From Siderastrea radians (taxonomy: Eukaryota; Cnidaria; Anthozoa; Scleractinia; Rhizangiidae): DNA of 64,000 nucleotides. Positions 34,433 through 46,990 of the stretch are shown piece after piece (the stretch's first letter is position 1; every line of letters starts with the position of its first letter). Below the pieces are notes generated by a model. The model made no database searches, was not told the origin of the DNA, and saw nothing but the letters and a program-made list of their open reading frames with translations. The position numbers and the translations under genes are program-made. Where the stretch lies: assembly GCA_964017195.1 (NCBI GenBank), contig OZ024889.1, positions 53,972,711 to 54,036,710 on the forward strand. The letters run 5' to 3'.

Positions 34433-37400
34433 ATGGCCGCGCAACCACCGTCATCGGCTGTGCGAGCGTTACAGCTGGAACTGAAGAAACTCACCGAAGA
34501 ACCAGTCGAAGGATTTGTCGTCAATGTGCCAGATGAGTGCAATCTATTCGAATGGGATGTAGCAATTTTCGGTCCTCCAGGCACACTGTACGAAGGAGGT
34601 TACTTCAAAGTGAGTGAACAATGTACCAGAGTAGAAAATTTAGCTTGGGGAACCATGCGTTGCTAAGGGTATTTTTATGTTTTATTCTTTCAGGCACATA
34701 TGTCTTTCCCTTCTGGCTACCCCTACTCACCACCAACTTTTCGCTTCCTGACTAAAATGTGGCATCCTAACATCTACGAGGTAAGAACAACCTTAAGCTT
34801 GAGGCAGTTTATTTTTTGGACGATTTCTTCTTTAATCCTAGCGACTAATGACTGCTGTTGGTTATCTAGTCTGGCGATGTGTGTATTTCGATTTTACATC
34901 CCCCGGTGGACGATCCACAAAGTGGCGAACTACCTTCAGAACGATGGAACCCAACTCAGAATGTTAGGTGCGTATAAATATTTTCTCTTTCTTTCTGTGA
35001 GTAACAGTTTTAGAATTTCGGTTAACTGTGTTTTAGAAGAACCCATCTACTGCATGAAAATATTGTTACCTTAATACCAAACAATGTGATCGGCAAATTG
35101 AATCAATTTTTTTTCAGCCGACGCATTCGCTTTGTGAGAAGAAAATTGCATTTTTACCCTAAGCTCTTATATATTGGTCTTTCTTGGATATGGTTTAGTT
35201 TCAGGGTTCAAGGTTTCTCTAGTTATACACCAAAACGCTCCTTTTGGTTCAGCTAACAATTAATTCTGTTTTTTCTGGGTTGAAGTATATTCATTTGTCG
35301 GCATGTTTTAATGTCACACTGTCGAAACGTGGTTGGGCCATTGCGTGCATCATGGGGCATGGGTTATTAGCTAGCTGCAGAGAATTATCCCAAACTACTC
35401 CTTTGCGCCTGCACATTTGTTTTTTTATCCGAATTAAACCACAAATCAATAAAGTATGCGTAGTCCAAACAAGATCGTAGAGGCACACACGTAAAATCTT
35501 TTGTAGTTTGTATCTTGTGGATAATTTATTTACCAGTTTTGGGTTTGATTCTGTGGGTTACTGGTACTGTATTGTGTATTTTGACAGAAATTCACACTAA
35601 CTGTTTTAGAACCAAGTTTTGAGCCAACAATTATCTGCAATGGTACCTTGTACAAAATCGTATTTGTTATGCTTTTTACAAACTTTTCTGTACATTTACA
35701 AATTTCTAGAGCATTGACACAAAATTAATTTTGTGGCTATCTGGACAGGAGAAAAGAAGTAAAAAAGCATAATAATAATAATAATATGATTATCATCTAT
35801 TATATTTGTACTATGTATCTTGAAATGTGAAGTGTTGCAGCAAAACAATACATTCATTCAATACATGTGTTTCATTATTGGCAAATGCATTGATCTTATA
35901 GATGTTTGTAGTTGAGTTTAGTTTTTCCTAAAAAGCTAAACAATCTTTAAATTTTATAATTATATGCATATGGATGCAATTACATGTAAACTTTTTTCAT
36001 GCTCATAAATAGTTTGTCAAATAGGCCCACTGTCCTGTTTTCAGTTTTGATAATCTTTCTTTTTAAATACAGTAGCTCTAAATCAGTATTGACGAGAAAT
36101 ACACTGAAATGCAGTAAGGCCATCCCAACAAAATGATTTGTTTCCTTTTGCCCTTTCTCTTGTATTGTGGTTCAGTCATTAAGGCAAAAAAAAAAAGAAA
36201 GAAAAGAGAAATATATTGACAAATGGACATGGATTTTAATCCAAGTATGCGAGCCCTGATTATGTTGTTACTGTGACTGAAATTGCAATGACCCCCTGCT
36301 ACTTTGAAAGGGCTTGGAAGAAGTCATTACGAGGTTGATTTAGATGCCAGAGTCACTTTGAGTATACAGAGGATGTCAAAAATTAGATTTACCAAAAAAG
36401 GGAACAGGTAATGACTCAGAATATTTTTAACTTTTTGAAAAACAACTTGGTTGGTCAGTTAATGGGAAGCAAATCATTTTGCGGGTTGGCCTCCTCATAT
36501 GTCGTGTCCTTGAAGTGTTACAAAAACAACTCCAGAAAAATCGCTTTACAATTTTTGTTTTGTTAATCATAAGTAAGACAGCTAGAATTAATCAAGACAT
36601 CAAGAATGGCCCAATGGTTTTTTCTTGCTTTTTGGTATAAAATGTCAATAATTTTATTGACAAAAACACACAAACAAGTCACATAACAGTGTATACTGAC
36701 ACAATATTTTCCTTACAAGTTTTTCCCTTCCAAACAAGGGAAGAAACTACTAACAACACTTTGTGGATTAGATGTAAGTTACCACAAGAAAAAAAAAGCA
36801 ATGACAAAAAAAATGAATGAAAAACTTAACACTATGTTGTAAATTTAAATAAAATTGTGATTGTTTTAGCTTTACCTGTTACCCAAAGGGTTAATTTAAC
36901 AACAGCGACATCAACAAAATAAATTATTCATAAAATTAATGTGGTTAAAAAAGTTACTTCTTTGCTCGCTTTCCTAATCAGTCTTCAGGTATAAATTGTT
37001 GTTGGTTATTTAATGCTTCAATCAAGCAAAAAATGTTCAACCTTGACAGCTGTAAAACAAAGGGATGGTGCAGTGCTTGGGATCAAATCCTTTACTCAAC
37101 ATTTTGTGTGGTTTGAGTTTGTTATTGGTTCCTGCTTTTCTCCAAAGGGTTTTGATCAGCTAGGCTTTGTTGTTTTTTACCCTCCATAAAAAAAAAATCA
37201 ACATAGCCAAGTGAATTGACCTGTGGTAAAAAGGTATAAGTGGTGATTTGGCATCAAAATTTCATGTTGCTTTAGTTTAGCTGTACTTTGGCACACAAGC
37301 TGGTTATTGTGTAAAAAGCATAGTTCCCTATTGATGATTTGTCCTGAATGTTTGCATTTTAACTGGAAGAATTTCATGTTTAATTGAACTGAATTTAATT

Positions 37401-40400
37401 TAATTGAAGTTATGTACAAATCATTTGAAGGGCTCAGAGCATAACTGTCTTATGTCGAATTTTAGCTGGTTTTAATTTTGTGCTCCAAACTGCTTCAGTT
37501 TGTGCATGGGACCTTCAAGAAACTCAAGGCAGTGTTCTTTGAATGAGCTGAAGGCCTCATGCAAAAATTGCAGTTGTTTGGAGGAAAAAAATGAAACTGC
37601 ATAAAATTCGACGTAAGAAGACAGTTATGCTCTCAGCCCTTCACTTCTTTTGTTCTGTGTTTGAGCTAAAACAAAGGAAATCAATCAAGGATCAGTCTAT
37701 CTGCGGTTTTATTTGGTTTAGTTCTAAGCACACGTGTTAGGCTAATTTTTCAAACATGAGCTATCAGTTCAAGAAATAACCACAGAACTTTGTTTCTTAC
37801 ATGATGATAACCAGCCAAATGTAGGGAACTAAGAGCAATTTGAATTGCAAGCCTGAATTGTCATTTACATTTTTTTTCCACGGAGCTCTTCAATCAAGGG
37901 TACACAGAGGATAAACACCACACACCTGCTCAGTATTCATTCTAGGATTTCACTATTAATAATAATGGGCCCCTTATGTGTTTAAAATGGGGATTAAAAT
38001 GTGGCCTTCATTGGACATGAGGAGCTTACATTCACTGGTTCCTAGACAAGACTGCGGCCTGCTTTTCTCCATCTTCAAGAACACTGCAGGACAAAGGTGC
38101 TTTTTTGCCTTTTTTTTTTACAACAGAAACAAGGATGGGCATGTTAATTTACTCTTCCACCACCAGTGGCCGGTTTTCCGGCCAAACTGAGTAATGTTAG
38201 AATCTACATTTTCCCCAGATCTACTTTCTAAAGTCGAAATTGCTGCCAGTTTTGATGGGATGAATGGAGAAGAAGGCATGCACAAACAGAAAATAAAACT
38301 TTCTGAGCAGCTTTTTTGCCATTTTGCGTAACAACCAAAAGGGATGTCTAACTTCACAGGAGAATTTTTGTATTGTTTCTATGATTTGAGAGGCAATACA
38401 CCATGTATCTTTGTGATTATTTGATCAATACCTGCTGAAGAAACAGCTGCAGCTTAGACATTTAGGACAAAATCTGTGCTTTTCTGTGCAGTTGATTCAC
38501 CAAAATGTTCATTTCACATTTTGGTAAGAGTGGTACCACATTCGTACATCTTTTTTGGTCATGTTTTGAATGAAATCGAGTTTAGATTTGAGACACACTT
38601 CTTTATCTAGAGCAAATTTTAGTCAAATTCTTAGTGAGACCATCTTGTTCCAGGTTCCTCCAGGAAACAATGTGTTTGTTACTTTGTGTCCCCTCTTATT
38701 TCCGTCTCTGATAATGCGGCTTTTTAAATTTTTTGTTGTGCTGTTGCCACAAGGGCACACCCTAAAATGAACACTGCCTGCTACAAGTGGTATGGGCTGC
38801 CTTGTAAATATTTTTTATTGTTAAGTTACTGCAGTGAGATGAGTGTCATTATTATCAAGTAAACACATTGTTCTTCAAGAGGAAAAGTAAATTAAATTTA
38901 TATTACCCTAGGAACTAAACTCTAGGGCTTTTGTTGTTGGATTCACCATAAGATGGTATCTGAGGGGCTGTTCACATGATACCAGAATGAGTTTCATTCC
39001 GGAATGAGTTTCATTCCAGAATGACGTTCGTACTGCATTCACATGACAAAATCGACTGACTCAGCCATCTTGAAAACGACCGTTTTATCCACCATCTTGA
39101 AAATGACGGAACGGAGTTCGTTTTCAGTTTACATGATACCAGAATGAAATGTCATACCAGAACGAGAATTTCATTCGGATTGAAAACCGGAATGAACTCA
39201 TTCCAGAATGACTTGTGCGGCTCCTAACTTTCGTCTCGGTATCATTTAAACAGATACAGAGAAATATATGGGGATGGAATGAACTCGTTCTGGAATGAAA
39301 GTCATTACGGTATCATGTGAATGGCTCCTGAGATGAGTCCACTAATTCCCTTTACCTTGTAGCACTACTGTACCATTCATGGCATAAACTTTTGCTTTTT
39401 CTCAAAACCGCAGACATATTGGCTTCATTTAAACACTTTTGAGGGCAACAGGAACTGCAGACTATGTGATGTAGGAAGAAAATTAAAAGAGTTTGATGTA
39501 GAAACTGTTTGAGTGTTCTTTCCACATGCCAGACAAGTGCTTTTGTTTGCCAATAAATCAGAAGTGCATAGTCTTAAGTTAAACTGTAAATGCTGACATG
39601 TAGTATATTATGATACGGAACAATTCCCTTGCAACTTTTGCTAAATTACTTATTAAATGACTAACTATTACTATAACTAATAAATTTAAGATATGTAGTG
39701 ACAAGTACCACCATGTTAGTGACAATACATTTTATTTCCTAAAGGACAAAGGAACATTTTGTCCAGTTTTCAAAAGAGTTAAAGAAACACTCACAAAAGC
39801 TTGGGAGAACTTGGAACAACAGTGTAGAAAATTCCCATTTGAATTTTGAAAATTTTCATGCAGGGAATGGAACAGCATTCACTACTGATAACACTTGTCA
39901 GATAAAATCCCATTTCTCACTCCCTTCTCTCCTCTAAAAAATAGACACTGGAGAAGAAAATTTTTAGGTCCCTCTGATTTTCTGGAAAAAGAGGATAACT
40001 TTGTATTCTGTAACTTTTGAAAATTTCTTGCCAGAAATATAACATGTTCTTTTTCATTTTGCTCCCAGAATTTTTTCCTTTCTTGGTCAAGTGGAAAGCG
40101 TTCTAGAACTCTGTAGACACTCTCATCTATTTTAATTTCTTCACTGGTGTCACAGTCAAACACCTCAGACATAGCGAACACCTTGATAATGAACATTAAG
40201 ATCTTTTTATATGCAAGTTACTCATTTAAAAGGAAAACGAGATGTAATAAAACAGATTTCACTTATTGACTGAGTGAGAGGGCCGGACAGGGAAAGTATT
40301 TGGCTCGAGGTCATGGTTCATGCGTCATGACCAAGAACCAAATATTTTTCAATCAGGCTTGACCTAACTTAGTGAATAAGTATTTTATCATATCTTTTAA

Positions 40401-42247
40401 TGCTTAACATTATTGGGAAAAGTCAAAAAGATGCTTGTAGATGCTCAATGAATCTTAAAGTGTGCATACACTAAGCGAAGAGATGATGTGTGTGAATTCG
40501 GACTGGCTTGCGTCAACCCATCTGGTCCTGCATACGTCAGCTCACCAATGCATTTTCTACAGTTGGCACATACGGTGGTGTAATATTTTAGTTTAGTTTA
40601 TTTTTTAGTTTAGTTTATTTTTTAGTTTATTTGGAACTGGGCAAGTATGTTGAAGCTGTGTTTGGACCATAACACTAATGTTCTTTTCATTCATTTGTAG
40701 AACAATCCTCTTGAGTGTGATTTCCTTGTTAAATGAACCAAATACTTTTTCACCTGCCAATGTTGATGCTTCAGTGATGTTTAGAAAATGGAGGGACTCA
40801 AAAGGAAAGGACAGTGAATATGAAAAAATTGTCAGGTAGGTTTGACTTTTAACATCTATAAAGAACAGAATATGTTGTGTGTTCACTTAACTGAAAGGAA
40901 AACATTTTGATGAATTATATACACCTAATTGCAATAACATTGTCATAAATGGAAAAAAGAATAAAGAAAAAAGCCATATAGGAAATTATTAACCATGCAA
41001 ATTATATCTTAGATCTTCATAATTTTCAAAGCAATTTCAACTCATTTGATGTCAAATGAGTTGAAACAAGTTTAATGGGCCACCTAAAAAACCTTTTGAG
41101 CCTTGACCCTTCGTCTGAGCGATTCCCTGAATGTAGTTAGCGTACCTAATTTATTCCTATTTGGGTGTTTTCTGTTCCTTTTTTTCACTTTTTATAGAGC
41201 GGTTTTCAAATGAGTGTCGTAAAACTAAAACCAAAGTAATTACCCCAGCCAATCACAACAAACACAAATTACCCAATGAACCAATCAGAACTCGAAGCAA
41301 GTACATGTTACTGGCGTCAAGCGCGGGAAAAAACGTGCGAGCGCGAGCAAGTCGCGACTGATTGGTTTGAGTCTTACTCCTGATTGGTCAAGAAAGTGGC
41401 GCGAGATTTTTTAACCAATCACAGAGCGAACTAAAGCAAAACCAAAGCAAAACAAATTACTTTCGACACTCAATTGAAAACCGCTCTATGACAACGTTAT
41501 TGCAATTAGGTGTATACTTTAAGTTGCTTTTATAGGGTTTTGCAACTGACTCTTGTAAAAGCAAAACCAAAGTAATAACTCTAGGCAAGTACAACAGATG
41601 CAAATAATGTGATGAACCAATCAAATCTAGAAGGAGATATAGTACCTGTAAGTGGTGCTAGGCATAGGAAAACGTGCCAGCAAGTCATGATTTGTGCTGG
41701 TTCTCTAACTGGTTGAGAAAGTGGCACCAATCTGGCCAATCCCAGCACAAAGTAAAGAAAAACCAAATCAAGGGCGAATTGCTTAATTGACACTTGTTTG
41801 AAAACTGGTCTGCTTCATTGTTTGTATCGTTTACCACAAGTAACCCTAACTCATGAAACAAGAACTTGTTGCCAAAAGAGTATTTACAGGATGACTGAGT
41901 TTCTCAGTCGAGGCCTTATGTGCCACTCGGCACAATGAGGATGAGTGTGTGAGTTTTTAGTGTGTTGACCATTATTATACCCCATCCATGACAATAAAGC
42001 AAATTACTACAAATTTTTGTATGATCACAGGAAACAAGTTTCACGTTCCAAAATTGAGGCTGAAAAAGAAAACATAAAGGTACCAACAACTGTGGATGAA
42101 TACTGTGTAAAATCTAGACCGTCGCACTCTGAGGCTGAGGACCTTACGGATTTCTATGATGATGATTACGCTGATGACCTAGATGACGATGACGACGATG
42201 ATGATTGTATGGATTATAGTGAGGACTCAGGGAATGAGGAAACATGA
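34433..42247 (+). CDS. UBE2R2: Ubiquitin-conjugating enzyme E2 R (CDC34 type), five exons
   Basis: Exons 34433-34609, 34694-34780, 34870-34967, 40701-40835 and 42031-42247 all have AG/GT borders and join in frame to 714 nt (237 aa; human UBE2R proteins are about 236-238). The UBC fold has the HPN triad at H83-N85 and catalytic Cys93 in [12 protein letters not shown]. The family-specific acidic insertion ([12 protein letters not shown]) and [12 protein letters not shown] follow. The tail is Asp/Glu-rich (about residues 195-237), as in CDC34, where it docks the basic canyon of cullins. Known role: builds K48-linked ubiquitin chains on substrates of SCF and other cullin-RING ligases. R1 and R2 are vertebrate paralogues, so the invertebrate gene is equivalent to both. 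Intron 3 is 5.7 kb; the others are under 1.3 kb except for intron placement. Confidence 0.95.
34968..40700 (+). other. UBE2R intron 3
   Basis: A 5.7-kb AT-rich intron with poly-A and ATA microsatellites (about 35768-35790, 36186-36210) and one MITE at 38963-39331. A minus-strand ORF at 40172-39882 ([17 protein letters not shown]...) has a reasonable start context but no recognised domain. It may be chance. Confidence 0.5.
38963..39331. mobile_element. MITE with internal GGAATGA repeats in UBE2R intron 3
   Basis: Ends GGGGCTGTTCACATGATACC and GGTATCATGTGAATGGCTCC are inverted relatives. Near each end are several copies of CATTCCGGAATGA-like palindromic units. About 370 bp, non-coding. Confidence 0.8.
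41197..41486 (+). mobile_element. MITE, TA-flanked GAGCGGTTTTC family (young copy 1) in UBE2R intron 4
   Basis: A 290-bp element with TA on both sides (41195-41196, 41487-41488). Ends GAGCGGTTTTCAAATGAGTG and CACTCAATTGAAAACCGCTC are inverted. It carries six CCAAT/ATTGG boxes. It is nearly identical to 54126-54417 (about five substitutions and one 2-bp indel). Confidence 0.9.
41533..41813 (+). mobile_element. MITE, same TA-flanked family (old copy)
   Basis: A diverged copy that keeps the order AAAACCAAAGTAAT, GATGAACCAATCA, GAGAAAGTGGC, AAAACTGGTCT of the neighbouring young element. It lies about 45 bp downstream in the same orientation. Confidence 0.7.
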
Positions 42248-42678
42248 TACTGCAAGTGGCTAGGGGCTGGAACTTTGCCGCGATGTATATTTTGTACTGT
42301 GTGTAACATGAGAACCCTTTCCCATGGCAAAAAGCACAAAGAAGAACTTCTCTGGCTTAAGAAGCTTGGAAAAACTTTTCTTTTGTAAAATATTTGCGAT
42401 ATCTTGAGCTGCGTGTGATGCATGGAGACAAAGACTGTAACAGCTTGTCACCCATGGTTTTCAGTCTTCTCAGAAAATGCTGTGGTGGGATTCATCAGTT
42501 TGTTATCCTCTGCCGACAAGGTTGTCTCACGATTGCTTTGTTGAGAACGTCATCTCTGCAGCCGTCGAGTAGATAAAGGAAGCTTTACCCTCAGTCTTTG
42601 ATGCTACTACTAGATATCGAAATTCTCTGAAAGTTGTGCAGTGTAGCTTTTCGTGTCTTATCAATGTTCTATGTCATA

Positions 42679-42684
42679 AATAAA
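42679..42684 (+). terminator. Polyadenylation signal of UBE2R
   Basis: AATAAA about 430 bp after the stop codon, in an AT-rich region. It is the likely cleavage/polyadenylation signal of the E2 gene. Confidence 0.55.
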
Positions 42685-42788
42685 TTAACAATATTAATCC
42701 TTAGTGTGACACAGTCATATAACAGCTGATGGCGGGTTTTACTTTTACTCTTTGCAACTTGTATCAATCAAGCAAAGGTTCTTTTCAG

Positions 42789-42987
42789 GGCCCGGTTGCA
42801 TAAAGAAACTTTTCTACAACTGTTCCCTGTTTTCATGCGGGTTTTTTTCGCATAGTCAGTGTTTCCTATACTCTTTAATCCGCCTTCGGCCAATTTATCC
42901 GTAATAGCAAGCAAGAAAATCCTCCGGAACACAGGGAATGGTTGCAGAAATTCCACTTAATTTTAAGTTGCTTTATGCAACAGAGCC
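42789..42987. mobile_element. MITE with GGCCCGGTTGCATAAAG ends
   Basis: GGCCCGGTTGCATAAAG at 42789 pairs with CTTTATGCAACAGAGCC ending at 42987 (two mismatches). It is 199 bp and non-coding. Confidence 0.75.
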
Positions 42988-44160
42988 AGGTCCTTTGAAT
43001 TTAAAATCCCCCCACCCCACCCAAAAAAAAGCACTCCGAAGCATTATGCTCTACGCGTTGTTATGCAAAAAGCCGCCAAATTGAACAATGTCATGGGTTG
43101 ATGGTTGCGTTTGTAGTCTGACTGAGAATGGCATGTTGAAAGTTTGTAAAATTCTTGAATTTCGTACGCCGCTTCTGTAGGTCGACTAGTGCGTTTGGCG
43201 CACTGCATGTGCAGTGACCAGAACTCGGCTTATCGGTAGATTAACCTGGGCAAACTGAGCGACCCTTGAGTCCACATACGGTTTAGCTTGGGGCATTTTG
43301 TTTTGTTCTCAGTCACCTAACCACGAAAATTTACCAGGGTAAATTTTTCCCGAGGTAAAATCAGTTGCACGGGAAAAAGGCACTTTCGTGAGCTACATCA
43401 GCTTAAGTACCCTCATGTATCATCGGCCAGGGGCACCCAACGAGAAAATTGTAGCAAAACACTTGAAATTTTATTTTCTGCTTTCTTAGATTGTTTCAGA
43501 GCTTTTTAAAGGCCTATTTGTGTAAGCTAATACAGATTGATCTGTTCGGATTTCTTACCTCAAAATTTAGGCCGCAGAAAATTTTAGGAAACAGAATCCA
43601 ATCAGCCGAATTTCAGAGCTACTGGTGGCTCTCCGAAAATGCTAGTTGACCTTATTGTGCACTCTAAATGACATATTTGTCCCTCCGAAATCAATGGGAA
43701 CTAATAAGTCCTCTTGTTACGAAAGTCCGACGTGATGTTTCGCGGAAGAAATCGCTAGCTTTCAGTGCAATTAAATCCGAAGATCTCAGACGATTTTAGG
43801 CTTTCCGAACAGATATTCCCCGAAACAAACCGTTGGGTGCCTCTGATCGGCCATTGCTCACATGATCTCACCATGTACGTGGTAAATGTGGAGTGAAGCG
43901 TTTCTCGCTCTGGCCCACTGTATTCGACAACGTGAAGTAGCACAAGTACACCGCTCCCCACCCCCTGCTTCACTGCGATAATCCGCCCGTGGGCCTCCCA
44001 GGATCACAGGAGAGTGAACAACAGGAATAAGGACAAAAATATTTTTATTGAAGTCTTTGGTCGAGTGAATGAGTGTTAATGCAATTTGTTCCTTCTTTTT
44101 GTGTCTGTTGGGCGTGCTCTAATGAACGTTTATTGTAACATGCTTCGAAGAACTCCTTTA
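42988..44160. other. Intergenic, no gene recognised
   Basis: Mostly unique sequence. Short palindromic patches occur (for example around TTTACCAGGGTAAATTTTTC, 43330). No conserved coding segment seen. Confidence 0.4.
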
Positions 44161-44168
44161 CTTCTTAT

Positions 44169-44410
44169 TGTCAGTTAAGACTGTATGTAGTTGCTGGTGG
44201 ACCTTAGTAAATTCTGAGCACGTTGAAGCTGTCCGTAATATGGTACTTCTTTGATACATGCAATGAATTCAGTGGGGAATGTTTCCCGCTTAGCGTCCAT
44301 TCTTCGTAAATACCATTGAACAGCTCCAACTCGCAGTGAATATACGAACAAACTTTCTGCACTGCGTCCAACACTACGGCAACCATTACATCGGCCACAA
44401 ACGTCAAGAG
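44169..44410 (-). pseudogene. Decayed copy of the N-terminal module of the gene at 44420-45154
   Basis: Reading from GTAATGG at about 44390, the peptide AVQKVCSYIHCELELFNGIYE matches VVQTFCGYVQRELKLFNEIYE of the upstream gene. After TACGAAGA one base is missing relative to that gene. The match then continues in the next frame (PTEFIACIK against DPEFIASIK) to a stop near 44175. It is a tandem partial duplicate carrying one 1-bp deletion. Confidence 0.65.
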
Positions 44411-44419
44411 ACAAGACAG

Positions 44420-45154
44420 CTAGAATTGTAGGCCAGTCGAGCTGGTCTTGGTGTGCGCTGAGTGCGCCTTGGTGTCCTTCGATTCTTTCAGTAAAGTCGA
44501 CGCAGCAGCGTTTTTCATGCAACAGTCAAATTTGAGGGCATTTGTAAGAGTTGTTCCTGAATTGATGTCCGAATGCAGTCGCGAAGGATCAAGAGTTGAA
44601 CGTGCAACTGGTGCAACTATGCCTGCTCTAAGGAAACCGTCGTTTCTGATAATAAGCTCCCTAAATGGCGGCGGTTTCATCTGTAAATGCTTATTAACCC
44701 TAGGACTGTTCCTTGCCAGATTGCAGGTCGTTCCCTTTTGTTTCTTAACATCAGTGTACAGTGGGCATGCATTAGCTGTCCAGTGTGGGGAAACTCTCTC
44801 TGTTCCACGAAAACTGGCTTTAGATGAAATTTGTTCCCCACCCCGCGACTGTCGCGCTCCTAAATGACTCTTCTTATCAATGCCATTTGCCTTGTTTGCC
44901 GCGCTTGTTTTGTTGGCACTGTACGGCTTCTTGTTCTTCTTCTCTTGGCTTGTTGTCTTAATGCATCCACTTTTAACATTTCCCGAAGTCAGTAGTACTG
45001 TATCGCGGCCTTTAATGCTCGCTATAAACTCAGGGTCAGCGTGTTTTACGGCCGACGAGTTGTCTTCGTAAATTTCATTAAACAACTTCAACTCGCGCTG
45101 AACGTAACCACAAAACGTCTGCACCACGCGTACCAGTTCTTTCACTACAGCCAT
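44420..45154 (-). CDS. Unrecognised 244-aa protein (single-exon ORF)
   Basis: I do not recognise this protein. The ATG at 45154 has a good context (GTAATGG) and the ORF is open for 244 codons with no intron needed. Residues 1-50 are predicted helical (VVKELVRVVQTFCGYVQREL, then KLFNEIYED). The rest is Lys/Ser/Thr-rich and probably disordered. Its N-terminal module is duplicated just downstream in a broken form, which argues that the module was once a real coding unit. It may have a further spliced 3' part. Membrane segments and signal peptide are absent. Possibly a lineage-restricted nuclear or cytosolic protein. Confidence 0.55.
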   Translation of the reverse strand: MAVVKELVRVVQTFCGYVQRELKLFNEIYEDNSSAVKHADPEFIASIKGRDTVLLTSGNVKSGCIKTTSQEKKNKKPYSANKTSAANKANGIDKKSHLGARQSRGGEQISSKASFRGTERVSPHWTANACPLYTDVKKQKGTTCNLARNSPRVNKHLQMKPPPFRELIIRNDGFLRAGIVAPVARSTLDPSRLHSDINSGTTLTNALKFDCCMKNAAASTLLKESKDTKAHSAHTKTSSTGLQF

Positions 45155-46186
45155 TACGCATTAGAAAGGATGAACAGAGTAGTAAAATCAATAATAAATA
45201 TCGAATCTATCCGTGTACAACAGACCATCTGAACAGATTTGTTCTTTTTGTTCGTTGTGACGAGTCTATATTTCCTCTGTTTGGTAATTTTCACTTGCGC
45301 GTGCAGCTACTGGGCGCGCGCTACAGTTGCGCGAGATCGCATTTCCCCTTGTGTTTTTTGAAGAACAGTTTTCACCCATTTTTCTTGCACCTTACTCTAC
45401 CGTAATTAGCTCTTTCACAGGTTCTGCTAGAACAAGAGCTGGACAATAACGCTTCGCCTCCGAGTCGCTCAGTCTTGTGTATAGCCTGTCATAGCTAAGT
45501 CATCTGGAGTTTGCTGGATGTTGGCTACGGCTTTAGAGATTTGATCGAGTAGTTTTGTCTAGTGTCCTGAGAGTCTTTTGGGTCTGAAATACCATCCGGT
45601 CCGTCACGGGGGTTAATGCAAAAAGACACCTAACTTTTCAGACTAACTGGCTCTTTACTTGTGCAATGTTCCAAGGCCTAGTAGCTAATGGCGCGGCGAG
45701 ATCGGGCTAGATTCCAGCGAGTGACGTTTCATTATGTTTATGTTTGTTTCTGTCTTCTCCTTCTTTTTCAGGGTTTTCACCCATCAGGTTAAAACAAATT
45801 CTCTGACTTTTCACTGACCACAAACCAATTTTCACTGGCCATTCATGATGAATCCTTTCGTAGTAAAGCCACAAAAGAAGTTGATTCAAAAATAATTTTT
45901 TTTAAACAACATACTTTACCAACAATAAAAATCGTTACCAAAACTAGTGGCAAGTAAAAACAAAATCCCCTGAATTTTCACTGACTTCGAGGTAGAAGTA
46001 AGAATTTCCTTGGCTTGATGCAAAATTCCCTGACTTTCCCTAGACCTTGAAAAAATTGTTTTTCCCTGAAGTTTCCCTGACCGTGGTGACCCTGTTAAAT
46101 TTATTAGGACCACCATATTTTCTCCAGATGGATCCTATTTAAACAATAGAGTTCTTCTGTTGATATCCTGCAAGCAGAGGTTTCTT
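45155..46186. other. Intergenic with a dispersed repeat
   Basis: Between about 45800 and 46095, TTCCCTGA/TTTTCACTGAC motifs recur (for example AAATTCCCTGACTTTCCCTA), typical of a dispersed degenerate repeat. No gene recognised. Confidence 0.4.
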
Positions 46187-46990
46187 GGTCACCCTATATT
46201 CCGGCGGGCGAATAAGTAACCTCTGCGCAAAACCGTCTGATTTCCTGTCGTGCATGCGCAAAATTCGTGATACGTGTCGTCACTTTCACTGGCGAAAAAT
46301 GTCTGATTGGTCGACGTGTGACCACGTGATCGAGCTCTTAAATTCAAGATGGCCACCAAAATTGTAGGAGGTCTTTCTTTCTTTTGGCAAGTGTTGACTG
46401 TTAGCTCGAGAAGAAACACAGAAGTAAAAGGAACGAGAACAGCGTAAGGGTTATAAGTCTTAGACGAGGTCGGTTGTGGATGGATAGGACGATTTGTTTT
46501 CGTGGTCACCACCTGTAACTTACGTTTTGAGAAAGCCTGCAGCAGTCGGGGAAACAGGTCTAGGAAAATGTAATGCCATTTTTAATCGGTGTGAACGTAA
46601 ATGCATAAACAAAATTACACAAAGAAGTAATTGAATGTTTTAGATTCTCACACTCCAACAAAAGTTGTTTGTTCTCATCGTGATCTTGTTCTACTCAAGG
46701 GCAACCCTTTTCGGGAAGGTCAAAAAACTTGTATGCCTAAAGAAACTACACCATTCTACTTCGATTCTTATTGGTCGTTAGAAGGCAAATTAAATATTCA
46801 GTATTTTGCACTTACTAGTAAATGCAACTACTTGATTGAAAATTAGTTACAGATCACTAAAAACTACAGGCCACCAAGGCCTTACCAAGAATTGTGAACA
46901 TCAATTTGGAGTTGTCTTCAGTAGCAGATAGCACAGAGTCCCAATTAAGAGCTTTGAGCATACTAGAAAAGATTTGAATTATTCAATTAT

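Noticed and set aside
39882..40196. Nested minus-strand gene in UBE2R intron 3
   Set aside because: About 100 codons, no domain, repeats or splice partners recognised. Kept only as a note.
46631..46846. + strand ORF after an AG at 46643
   Set aside because: Hydrophilic 60-codon frame without a domain; could not be joined to the ATGGCC at 46360.
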